This document shows, in pieces, positions 1 to 10,142 of a stretch of DNA of 15,000 nucleotides. The stretch covers positions 19,253,810-19,268,809 of the forward strand of contig CM022673.1 in assembly GCA_012295275.1 (NCBI GenBank), written 5' to 3'. The position numbers and the translations under genes are program-made. Below the pieces are notes generated by a model. That model worked only from the letters and a program-made list of their open reading frames with translations, had not been told where the DNA came from and did not search any database. The stretch's first letter is position 1. Each line of letters begins with the position of its first letter. Source of the stretch: Chrysomallon squamiferum. Its lineage: Eukaryota > Mollusca > Gastropoda > Neomphalida > Peltospiridae.

Positions 1-492
1 CTTGACTGATTTCCCAATGCACGTGGAACTTTGGGTGGGACCTTGATTCCTATTAAAGCCTCTCAACTGATGAGCATTTTTGTTTTTATCTTACAGGGTA
101 TCATGCGTGGTATCAGCCAAGGGCGCATTTTTAGACAAAGTTGAAAAATTCCTGGAGCCACGCATGATGCACTGATATTTAGAAACTGACATCTTGCACA
201 ATAGTTTGAAAATGGTCAAATCAAGGATAGTTTTTAGGGGATTCTAGATATCCACTAAGGCTATGTTTAATGCTGTACTGGAGAACACATGCAACAAAGT
301 AATATTCTTTGCCGGGATAATGGTGACAATGAAACTGAAAGTAATGACGAACAAAATGATGAACTTCCTGCCAGTGACTGTCAGAGTCTCGGGAATGGAG
401 TTATTACAAGACATCAGCTGTTACAAACACATTTTAACAACTTAGTTAACTTATGTAATTTATTGAAATGTAATATCAGGAATACAATTTAG
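1..492 (+). pseudogene. Harbinger (PIF/HARBI1-like) transposase pseudogene, C-terminal part
   Basis: The piece resembles the DDE nuclease that moves Harbinger elements, but it is broken by at least four frameshifts and several stops. Seen in order: FPN..GTLGGTLIPIKA (10-60, frame 1), matching the family's FPN.IGA.DGTLIPI block; STDEHFCFYLTGYHA (63-107, frame 3), matching the E...NRKGYH stretch; SAKGAFLDKVEKF (113-151, frame 2); PGATHDALIFRN (151-186, frame 1); GDSRYPLR (237-260, frame 3), the family's GDSGYPLR; NAVLENTCNK (269-298, frame 2), like AVLHN; then an acidic tail ending LGNGVITRHQLLQTHF (frame 1, stop near 490). The first catalytic Asp of DGT is Gly here, so even the conserved blocks could not be active. 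The N-terminal half lies beyond the left edge. It converges on the Myb-like pseudogene at 1270-519, the usual two-gene layout of Harbinger elements. Family motifs are from memory; the order of several blocks makes the assignment strong. Confidence 0.85.
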
Positions 493-518
493 CATGAACA
501 AATTGGATTTTATTCAGA

Positions 519-1270
519 CTAGAGGTAAAAAAGTGATCGACTGCCATAGTTTTGTGTTTCACTTTCATTGCTATTTCCTATTGCAGATGTCAACATCTGT
601 AGAAGTTCAAGTTTCTTTTCTTCCACTTGCAGGCGATGTTTTTCTACGGAGATTCTCTCCTGCTCCACTTGTAGCCTGCACCGTTCGATTTGTACAAGCT
701 CGTGATTGGGATCATTGTTATCAGGCGATGTTGACGTCATACATTGATTTCTTCGTATCTATGGTAGAATTGTGGCAGAAAGTAAATGTTCACATTATTT
801 CAGTTTGTACAAGGAAACTTTGCGAAAAACATTGAAGAACTAAAATTGATTAACAATATATTACATCTTTTTATTTTGGAATAAAATAAATATTAATGAC
901 ATTGTCGTAAGTAAGACAATGTCAAAATAGTTAAGGTGTACAGTTATATCTTCTCTATGATGATTCAGGACTAGACGATCTGTTCTTTGAGAAAGTTCCG
1001 TGGTTCGCTGTCATTAGGATGCAGTTTTATTTTGGGCTTTTCTTCGCCAGTCTTTCTTTTCCACCATGAAGGACCAGTCACGCCACTTACGACGAATTTC
1101 GCCATTGCTGCGCCTGACTGTTGCTACAGAACTCACAATGTATTCCATGCATCTTTTTTCTGTTTGTTGGTTATGCAGTCATTGAACTCGTCATAAATTG
1201 AATGTTGACGGTTACTGACACCATCCATTTCCATTTCTTTTATATTAAACTGTTGTCGCTTTGTTTGCAT
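519..1270 (-). pseudogene. Myb/SANT-like (MSANTD/NAIF1-type) protein pseudogene of a Harbinger element
   Basis: Harbinger transposons encode a second, DNA-binding protein with a Myb/SANT-like trihelix domain that helps the transposase reach the element ends. A reading starts at the ATG at 1270 with MQTKRQQFNIKEMEMDGV and continues FNDCITNKQKKDAWNTL, matching the family's F...ITNKKK..AW block, then hits a stop. After a frameshift, EIRRKWRDW and EKKDWRRKAQNKTAS follow (about 1105-1020), matching the V..KW.DLKS...KK segment. A charged coiled-coil tail, IERCRLQVEQERISVEKHR and VEEKKLELL, lies at about 690-590 and ends at a stop near 519. About 220 bases of non-coding sequence separate domain and tail; they could be an intron (acceptor-like ttctaccatag near 755) or a later insertion. 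Stops and frameshifts mark it as dead. It is tail to tail with the transposase remnant. Confidence 0.8.
898..923. repeat. Perfect 9-bp inverted repeat inside the Myb-like pseudogene
   Basis: GACATTGTC (898-906) and GACAATGTC (915-923) form a perfect stem around an 8-base loop. It lies in the non-coding stretch that splits the Myb-like pseudogene. It could be a trace of a small insertion or simply part of an intron; I cannot tell which. Confidence 0.5.
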
Positions 1271-1512
1271 TTTCGTGTGTTAAGTGTGCCATTGTTATTT
1301 GGTAAATGATTGTCCTATTCTGTTCACACAAACAGCACGGTCTGCATAGAAATGAAATAACGACACAGTAATTGCCAATTTTGCGACATATTTCAAACGA
1401 CATTGTAACGACAATTAGTCGACACTTTAGATTGTTGCTATGTTGTCGTTCGCGTTATTTTACGACGTCGTTGTGGTGTAACGACCGACATTTTCGGGAG
1501 CATTGACCCAGG
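1271..1512. mobile_element. Subterminal region of the Harbinger element, rich in ACGAC/GTCGT
   Basis: Upstream of the Myb-like start, ACGAC or its complement GTCGT occurs at 1360, 1397, 1408, 1445, 1462, 1467 and 1481, including the palindrome ACGACGTCGT at 1462-1471. That density is out of keeping with the AT-rich, CpG-poor surroundings. In Harbinger elements the ends carry short repeated sites bound by the element's own proteins, so this is a good candidate for the right subterminal region. The outer boundary is not defined: a GGGTCAATGCTCCCG-like end on the minus strand near 1509-1495 is a guess, because the partner left end lies outside the window. Confidence 0.5.
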
Positions 1513-2344
1513 TAAGCGGCCGAAAGCCAACAGGCGGGGAGTGCAAGAACGGATAGACACTAAGTAAAGATATCACACTACCTAAAAAAACACTGATTAA
1601 TTAAATAACAGTTAACAATAAAATAACAAAAGGAACGAATGTATATTGTTTGTAAGCTGACTCGTGTACATTCATTTAATCATAATATATTTACACTGAT
1701 ATGTGAAACCAACACTTGAGGTACATATTAGTACTATTAAAGCTATATAATAATAAAAATCACTTTCTTAGAGCTGTTTCCTCTTAACAGCATTTAACAG
1801 TGTGAGTATATTGAGACATGGATAATGTAATGGTAAGTTACATAAAGTGTTTGGTGATAACAAAAGTTACATATAGCGTTTGGTGATGTGAACGTACAGT
1901 TGTATTTCACTTGGATAAGATTAAAGAAATGACTTTTGAGAGCCTGTTTGAATATAGGTGTTGGTTTTATGAAGCAATAGTCAAACCAAAGAGGAATCAG
2001 AATAAAGAAATTTGGACAAAGTGACCTATTAAGTTATTTATCATTAAGCAGTTTGTTTTGAACCAAATTTCAAATATAACAAACTTAATTTTCTACACTG
2101 ACACTAATTAAACACATTTATTCTGTTATCATTTCCAATATTATTTCTAAGGTATTGCCACAACTGCCAAAACAACAAATAATCAATCACGAAAGAGGCT
2201 ATTTTTAGATCACAACAACAGTTGAGAAACTTAAGTCACATGATAATAGATTGTTCACTTCTTCGGATATCGTAAAATAAATAAAATAAGGTTTTATACT
2301 AGACAAATAAGTGAAACTAAGATATCGAATTTCTGTAGAAACAT
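1513..2344. other. AT-rich non-coding DNA with one short tandem duplication
   Basis: No open reading frame or exon-like stretch that I can support. A 23-base segment, AGTTACATAAAGTGTTTGGT plus three bases, occurs at 1836-1858 and again at 1865-1887 with two mismatches. If the receptor gene extends past base 1, this is intron. Confidence 0.6.
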
Positions 2345-2382
2345 AACAAAATGCTTCTGATTGAATTTAAAAGCATTTTGTT
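2345..2382. repeat. Perfect 12-bp hairpin with 14-base loop
   Basis: AACAAAATGCTT (2345-2356) is the exact reverse complement of AAGCATTTTGTT (2371-2382). The stem would form in RNA or single-stranded DNA from either strand. No open reading frame covers it and no target duplication is visible, so it may be a small foldback remnant or a structured element. Confidence 0.6.
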
Positions 2383-2822
2383 TTTCACGGTGCAATAAAC
2401 AAAAATTTTCCATTCATGAAGTGAATAAAATTAGGTTAAAACAGTATGGCGGACCAAAAATAGTGGCGCTTCTGAGTACATAATAATAATAATGTGATTA
2501 ACCATATAAAATACATTAAATATGTCTTCTTTTTCTGTAAACTGAGAGCCAGAAGGCACCTCTGTCACAGATGTATTTGCAAATGTATCAAAAGCTTGCG
2601 TCAAAATGTTCCAGATCAACCATTAAAAAAAAGACCGAAAATTCAAATACAGATAAAAATGAAATACAGGTTTGAAAGAACATGTTCAAATTTTCAAGAA
2701 TATTATTAAATGAACAAAATCACAAGGATATAGGAGTCCATATGAAAAAATAGGTGGTATTCCAATAGTTTGTAAGGCTGGCTTGACCACGGTGACCAAA
2801 AAGTTAAAAAAATATGTGTATG

Positions 2823-2826
<4 letters not shown>

Positions 2827-2858
<32 letters not shown>

Positions 2859-2866
2859 TAGGTATG

Positions 2867-2939
<73 letters not shown>
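2827..2939. repeat. Compound microsatellite (TA)n-(TA)n-(CA)n
   Basis: (TA)n runs at 2827-2856, is interrupted by ggtaggtatg, continues at 2868-2887, and passes directly into (AC)n up to about 2939. The array ends a few bases before the terminal inverted repeat of the mariner-type element at 2946. Confidence 0.95.
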
Positions 2940-2941
<2 letters not shown>

Positions 2942-2945
2942 AACA

Positions 2946-3156
2946 CAGGGTGGCCCAAAAGGTTTACAATTATTACGTAGGCAATTTATTTTAAAATATA
3001 AGCATGTTTCAAGCATTAAACAGAAACTGTTTAATCTCTCAGGTGCTCAAAATGTCCTCCTTCAACATTGTATTTTATGTTAATTGTACTTAGCAAGTAA
3101 CTTCAAGCATATAAACGATAGTTTAATAACGGTAAACCTACTTTTGGGCCACCCTG
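2946..3156 (-). mobile_element. Short mariner/Tc1-type element (internally deleted)
   Basis: CAGGGTGGCCCAAAAG opens the element at 2946 and its exact reverse complement closes it at 3156; similarity continues inward (GTTTACaaTTATTA against GTTTACcgTTATTA after a 3-base gap). The right flank is TATA, as expected for TA-targeting mariner-type elements; the left flank is masked by the adjoining CA microsatellite. On the minus strand the interior keeps a transposase C-terminus ending NVEGGHFEHLRD followed by TAA, so the element is a deletion derivative of an autonomous copy, not a random foldback. The full-length parent would be about 1.3 kb; only 211 bases remain. It lies downstream of the last receptor exon found. 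Confidence 0.8.
3031..3102 (-). pseudogene. C-terminal remnant of mariner/Tc1-type transposase
   Basis: The 23 codons before the TAA at 3033-3031 read SYLLSTINIKYNV then EGGHFEHLRD. The GGHFEHL ending is typical of IS630/Tc1/mariner-superfamily transposases. An in-frame TGA at 3105-3103 and the nearby terminal repeat show that nothing more of the gene is left. Confidence 0.65.
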
Positions 3157-3573
3157 TATATACTTTTTTTTTTCGATGTGTTGAGTTCCAACACCAAATA
3201 TATCTCTGAATGAAAGATTCTTCCTTACTATATGCGAATACACTTTGAAAAAATATATAAAAAAGTATACTGTGGATATCAATAAAAATCTAATGTTTGG
3301 AAGTGGCAGCGGACGCAAAACAAAGAATAAATCTGACTTCGGCCTAAAAGGAAATCTTCTGAGATCTTGATTTAGTCCTAATGAAAAAAAAAAAAAAAAT
3401 GTATTTTAATGTAAGATTCTTTATATTTTCTGTTACTTTACTCTAAATTAGTTTTGTAAACTTATATAGATCAATATAATAAAATAAACAAATAAAAAAT
3501 CAGTTATTTTGACCCTAAAGCTGCTGAATAATAACTGATATGTCATTTTTTGGATTAAAACTGCAGAACGTAC
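3157..3573. other. Non-coding, donor side of the intron after receptor exon 8
   Basis: AT-rich sequence with a 16-base A run at about 3384-3399. The minus strand starts with the donor GTACGT at 3573-3568. No continuation of the receptor reading frame is seen. Confidence 0.6.
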
Positions 3574-3768
3574 CGTAACACCCTCAAATCTCAGATTAGA
3601 CATAATCTGGGTAAATGCTGCCACGAATGTTGAATTGTAATAGCTGAAGTCTTCAAGAACAATACCCTGCTTGGCAGCCTTATCTAATGTCAGAGAAATG
3701 CTAATCATAGCGTCGAAAGCAAAACCAGCATACATATTGACAATGTATTTTTTGATGAGATCAGCATT
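3574..3768 (-). CDS. Receptor exon 8: lobe 2, FAFDAM...LEDFSYYNST...FEGVT
   Basis: Sixty-five codons, acceptor ttctttcag, donor GTACGT, phase 0. MYAGFAFDAMISISLTLDKA aligns with [20 protein letters not shown] of GABBR1, LEDFSYYNST with LEDFNYNNQT, and MSNLRFEGVT with MNSSSFEGVS. The Glu of QEAP, which holds the GABA amino group in GABBR1, is Tyr312. NST (N344) is a likely glycosylation site. The missing next exon should begin with the family's GHVVF-like strand and lead to the membrane domain. Confidence 0.92.
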
Positions 3769-5816
3769 CTGAAAGAAGTAGAATATTAAAATAGACTGGA
3801 CTTGGAACTGATTAAAAAGAAATTAATCTAACATGTTCAACATATTTACCATCTTTACATCACCTTCGTTTCATGAGTATTAACATATGTGAAATAAAAC
3901 TGTCTGAACTAAATATAATCAGTTTGAAATGGCTTATAACTAGCTTACAGAATGTTTTTCTTGCAACGAAGGTTTACATGAATGTTAAAATACTGATACC
4001 ATGCCGAAAACTTCACTGTAACCGCTAGCTCCGGCTGTCAGATCAGTTACAAAGTGCCCTTCTTGTGCTATCTAAAAACAGACATTGAATTATTAAACAT
4101 ATAACATGGAAACAAAATAAATAAAATCCATATAGACTTTGAACTCGACAGTTAAAATTTAATTAAGATATATCTTTGGTGGTATGAATAAACAGTGAAT
4201 AATTTTATTTTACTTCTAAGTCATTATTTTATTTGCTTTTAAGGCAAGTTCATTTTGAAGCAGAGGACCTAAAAATATAATGAAGGTAGCTGCTCTACGA
4301 CACACTCAGAAAAGTTATACATCCTACCGTCTGAAAATATAATACAAATAAAAATTAATGTATCTGACTAATTTTGATAGGAGAAAGATACGTATTTCGG
4401 AATTGATCCCTCTATTAATTTTTAAAAATATATTTTATTCATATATTCCGTTTTACTGTTCAGTGCATTTATTAATTTGGTTTTCAATTACTAAGAGAGC
4501 AGTTCAACAGTAAAGAAGCTAAATGAATGGACTTCAGCTTGAATTTCAAAGGCAATTACTTGAAATATGATACAACATTTTTCACATCCAAAACGGCTTA
4601 AAGCACCAAAGTATGAACGGCTTTGAGCTAACGACTCCGCTGATCAAATGTGAAATAGGTTTGGGTATTCATACTGCCATGCATGTGAGGAACTAGCCAG
4701 GTCTAATATCATTACAAGTAACCCTTACCCTGAAGTTTAGATTATATTTGCCGAAACACCTAGTCATTAATAACGTTTTTTAAGCGCACATTGCAAAAGA
4801 TCGATATGGCAATATTACATGAAACTTGAAGAACAAATAGGTGCACTATGCAAGCGGTTCTAAGTAGATGACACTGCACTGGCAGCATCAAGATATTTTA
4901 TAAAAGTATTTTTTATGATAGAGCGGTAAAAATCATAATTTAGAAGTATGCAAATGTATTTATATTATTTATCGTAACACCATACATATATTTTAAATTA
5001 TGTAAAATCACATTATAATTATAAATTATTATTTTTTAAACAAAAAAGGACAAAATCCTAAGATATTTGAATAAAGAAAACATCCAAATATACAAATTAT
5101 TTTTCTTCAAATTATAAATTTATTAACTTTTTTCTTTTTTTCTACCTACTCTCAGCTGGTCAGGTGTACATTCAAGTGATGGTTCAGGAACAGTCCACCA
5201 GTTTGAACCTGTCCACGATAGCAGAAACCAGACGTATTTAGCACCGTACATTTTTCGTTTATATATCTACGACGTATATATAAAAAAAAAAAAAAAAAAA
5301 GAAAAGAAAGAAAAGTAACGCTAATAATAAAAAATAATGCTAATAAAAATAAAAATAGAATTAAACAAAAATTGTTTATAAATTTAGGTTTATAAATATA
5401 TTGTTTTAAGCCAGTAATAACATTGCAATTACTATTATATATTTTAATAAGAAGAACTGGACAGACAAAACAGTATGGGACTGCGGTTTAGACGAATAAC
5501 GGTTTACAGGTAAAAGTACGATTAGCGCAATGTAACAAAATCTCTGTTGCTGACTCACTAACGTATATACAATTCTAAATGCCAGCACCTACCATTAGTT
5601 ATTCTGTGGCAAATATTGATCGACTACGTAAACATAAAAAGCTTTTGAAAAATCATACAATAAAATTAAACTTTTCATGAAAACGAAACTGGTTATATGT
5701 GTGGTTTTTGCATATTTTCCTATTCATTTTGTAAACAGTTTCAGAGATTAATCTACTTTATTTACACAGATACATAAGAACATCAGAAAAAAAAAGAAGA
5801 AAAAAAGAAGAAGATA

Positions 5817-5847
<31 letters not shown>

Positions 5848-8800
5848 GTGATAGCAATACAAATTGTGATCTTATGAAGGAACGAAGAAATATCAGGTGA
5901 GATATGTAAATATATAAAAACTGTAAAACAGTTTGTTCTTACCTCGCAAAACAACTTTCGTGCCATTAGATAGTGAAAATTCCCTATGATTATTCGTGCT
6001 TCTTGTCTCTAACATTAAAAATCATGAAAAAATATAATATTAAAACTTCATGAATAATCTTCGTCTTTCTAATTTTTATTTACTAATTTATTTTTTTCGT
6101 CACATATCTTGTTAGAATTACTTTGTAAACCTGTTCTATCTTGCATGTTCATAGATGCTGATCTTATAAAACAAATAGCAGATAACTTTTTATAAGAATA
6201 TAAATACCAACCTGGATTGAGTCCAGAGCCAGGTGTATGTTTGTAAGACTTTCAACTGCAACTACCGTTTTGTTAAGTTGTTTCCAGAGTTTAACAAAAT
6301 GTTCTGTTGTCTGAAATGGTTGAAAATCGTTTATTCTAGTAAATTTCTACAATGCAAAATATACTTGGTAAAGTAAAATACTATTACTCCCACAGTAGTA
6401 CAATATATGTCACTTTAATGCGCAAAGAGTTACCGAAATTTTGTTTACTGAAGTTGTATTGGATTTATTCCCATAATATGTGTATTGGTGAGTGTAAGTG
6501 AATGTTATCAGCGAAGTCGATACAGGTACCGGACCAATTATCCGGACACCTTGGGGCCTGAGGCATTCCGGATTTCTGGTAACTATGTAAATACATAAAT
6601 AATTAGGCACAAATATTTTAAATTTAAAAACATAAAGAAAACTGACGTTACACAACTGTAGCGACTCGACACGTAAACAATGCGGCAAGTGAATGAACGG
6701 CACGCGGTTTGAAAGTAGTTCCAGTCTGGTGAGGACGACACCCGCGCGCGCGGACTATGAAAATAGCGTCGGGTAAAAACTCCCGATTTTCTGGTCTTTC
6801 CGGATTTCAGGACGCCGGTTAATTGGTCCGGCACCAGTATATAGGAGAGTATTATCACACATTATTTTTTAAATTGTTTTGTATTCAAAGTAACATGAGT
6901 CATAAATACCATCATTAACGTCTGTTCATGTGAATGAAAGAGAAAGACAGAGAGAAAGACAGAGAGAGAGAAGGAGAGAGAGAGAGAGAAAGAGAGATAG
7001 AAATATATATGTATAAATAATAATAATTTGAATAAACCATATTAATAATTTAGTTATTAAGTAAGATAAAAATCAAGAAAATAGAGATTAGTAAAACAAG
7101 CATTTGAAGGAGAAATTTGAAATTAAAATATTTTAATTCATCCTTTTAATTAATTAATCATTAATTCTAATACTTTCAACTAAAATCTTTCCTGGTTTAT
7201 TGATTACATTATCTTTGCATACTTAAACTGCCTGGGTTACCAGTGTTCTCTAACAGAAGAATTTTTTTTTTAAATTATAGGTTATCAGAACAAAGAGACT
7301 TTTACGCAAAAACGATAACGCAAACAAATTTATATACATGTGTGTATGTCTGTGCGCGTTTATCAATAACATTAAAAATAATAATGAAGTGAAAAGTCAG
7401 TTGACGTAATAAAAAATCCTAATTTTTTTTTTTAATGAATACATTTTATTTCTATACTGATACTCACAGAAGAATACAGATTTGCTGAGTTATACTGAAA
7501 AAGAAGCGCTACACGTTTCCAGCCGAAGTGCTGAATAAAGCTGAGCCGAGGTTGGTTATGTATGTTGTCATTTGGAAGCGTGCTGTACAGATAGGGAAAA
7601 CGTGACTTGTCAATCAGCTCGGCAGACCGAGAAGAAAAAGACACCTATAACAACAACAACAACAATATCAAACAACTTCAAGTAACAGCAGTATCAGCAA
7701 CAACATGTTCTCATTATTTACGTGATCGAATGCATTGTTAAATAAAATATTTCTTCCACCTAGAGAGTCTTCTATTATGACAGGCTTGCATTATGAATAG
7801 CCCAAGTATCCTCTGGCGAAGAACAACTCTGACGACATTTCAATGGATATCGGTGGTCTCCGCCAGAGTCAGGTCTATACCAGTGTTCTTTTTTGGCTAA
7901 TCTCTGCCAACAATATTTGCTTCCTATTCGCATGCTTGCGGTAAGATTGAACAATTAACATATAGCTAAAAGTACTATTTTTCACAAGTCAGTGGTATAC
8001 ATAAATAATCCCGTATCTCCAAAATTTCACTTTGAATTTCACTCACAAACTGCACAAATCACTATCGTTTGCTGACAGTCAGAACACTATTAAACGATTA
8101 GGCCACGCCCACTTCAATCTATTTTCACGGAACTCACTTGCACTTTTTGCGTCAAAACCCATACCGCTTTAAAAAGGTAAGAATGTTACAGTATACACAT
8201 ACTAACTAGAAACAAACAAAAACTCGCAATATATATTGAATTCAATGTTTATATTTTAGTCATGTATATTACGTTATGTCTGTCAATAATAACAAGAATA
8301 ATATCGTTATTTCTCCACGACGCGAAATCGTCGCTTATATGCGTCAAAACCGACACCACGAGGATACAATCATTTTTATTATATATTCTTATACATTCTT
8401 CATTTTCTTAGTTTGCTGGGACAATAAAATGTACGATTTGTCGAAGATGCCCCAAATCCCTGACACAAATCACCGACTCGGAAATCTTCGGACCTGTTTG
8501 AATAGATCTCAGCTGATTAGCACGTGGCGTCTGTTTGTTTCGAAACTGAAACAACGTTCTTTAAGATCAAAATTAGCGAGATTCTCCATCATTATTAGGC
8601 ATGTAAAGGAATATCTAGTTAGAATTGTTTGCAAATATTAGAAAGAAAAAAAATGTATATATACAATCAACTATTATAACAAATTATATTTAAAATATAG
8701 ACATAACAGCTCTGTTTTGTAAGAGCATAAATCAGCAAAACGTTTCTCTGGCAAAAAAATAGGAAAATAATAATTTTACTGGAGGAGAACTCTGATAGGG

Positions 8801-9737
8801 CTTTTAACTTGCGCACAGTTAATTTATATTAGTTGTTAAAAAGCAATACAAAATAACAAAGATTTTAAAATAATCTGTAAATGAATTTTTACTTTAATAT
8901 ATTTTTATATTTTATTAAAATAGTTTCATTTAACTTGGCACTGCTGTAATACTTACAAATAAATATACAATATATTTACATTTTATACGTGTTTCCTGAA
9001 ATCGATTACAGAATGGAAAAATACATCTCTCATTAATTTAATGAAAACAGTTTTGTCTTTGATGCGATTCTATTTGTGAGTGCAGTAACTGATCGAAGAT
9101 CAAAGGACATTACAATGTAAAGAAAAACCTTTTTTTCCTTAACTATAATTTATAAATTAGTAGAAACGACAGTACAATCTCCTTATGTTAAAGAAATCAA
9201 TCAGCCAAAAATAAATACAAATTTAAAATAATATTTCCAAATAAAGTCTGTTTTGAATATGGGTGATTGTATGTATGTGTGCGTGTGTGTGTGTGTGTGT
9301 TTGAGTGAGTGTGTATGTGTGTTTCCTTTTATAAAATTAAAAAGTGTGTATGTGTGTTTCTTTTCATAAAATTAAAAAATATGGTCGAATAAAAGAGTTC
9401 AGTTAAAGAATTTTAGCAAACTTGTAAAAGATTCCATGCCGATGCAGCTTCCGCCACAGGAACAGTATTTTTGGAAAGATTTGGTCCAAGTAGCATCAGT
9501 TTGGTTGGCTTTTGATAGATAAAATCGAACAATATCCGCATGGATTCTCTTGGTGATGCCTTTGGAAAAAAAAGAAGAAAAGGTTAACTGGCAATCATTG
9601 TTGTTTTATATGCCCCCTATCTATCTATCTATCTATATATATATGTCTGTCTGTCTGTCTGATTATCTGCCTGATTATCTGTCTGTCTATATATGTTTCT
9701 ATCTATGTTTCTATCACTTTATCTATCTCTCTGTTTG

Positions 9738-9782
<45 letters not shown>

Positions 9783-10035
9783 GATTAGTTTATTCCACGT
9801 GAAATGTGACACAATCTTTCATTTTTATCTAAATGACTTTGTAAGCTACTTGAGCTATTATCTTCCAACACATAGCTTGGTTTAATGCGATATAACTTTA
9901 TTTGTCTTGGAAAAAGCTATAATGTAATAGTGGGAAATATGTAAACTGAAAGATTTGTGATTTCTGGAGTGATCAAACTGACGAATAAGCAAGTTTAAAG
10001 GAATGTATATGTATCTGCATCTCTATGCCTATATC

Positions 10036-10066
<31 letters not shown>

Positions 10067-10071
10067 CTATG

Positions 10072-10142
<71 letters not shown>

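Noticed and set aside
85-96. Splice acceptor-like tttttatcttacag before 97
   Set aside because: The reading STDEHFCFYLTGYHA runs straight through it and matches transposase, so no intron is needed.
100-168. Perfect 11-bp inverted repeat ATCATGCGTGG / CCACGCATGAT
   Set aside because: Both arms lie in transposase-derived coding blocks (GYHAW and GATHDA), so the match is most simply chance within the pseudogene.
494-835. 113-codon plus-strand reading frame
   Set aside because: It lies antisense to the Myb-like coiled-coil tail and shows no domain of its own.
2431-2619. 62-codon minus-strand frame considered as the next receptor exon
   Set aside because: Its sequence does not match the strand that follows FEGVT in the family, and no phase-0 splice sites frame it.
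2686-3016. Minus-strand reading frames rich in CV and IY
   Set aside because: They are translations of the (TA)n(CA)n microsatellite.
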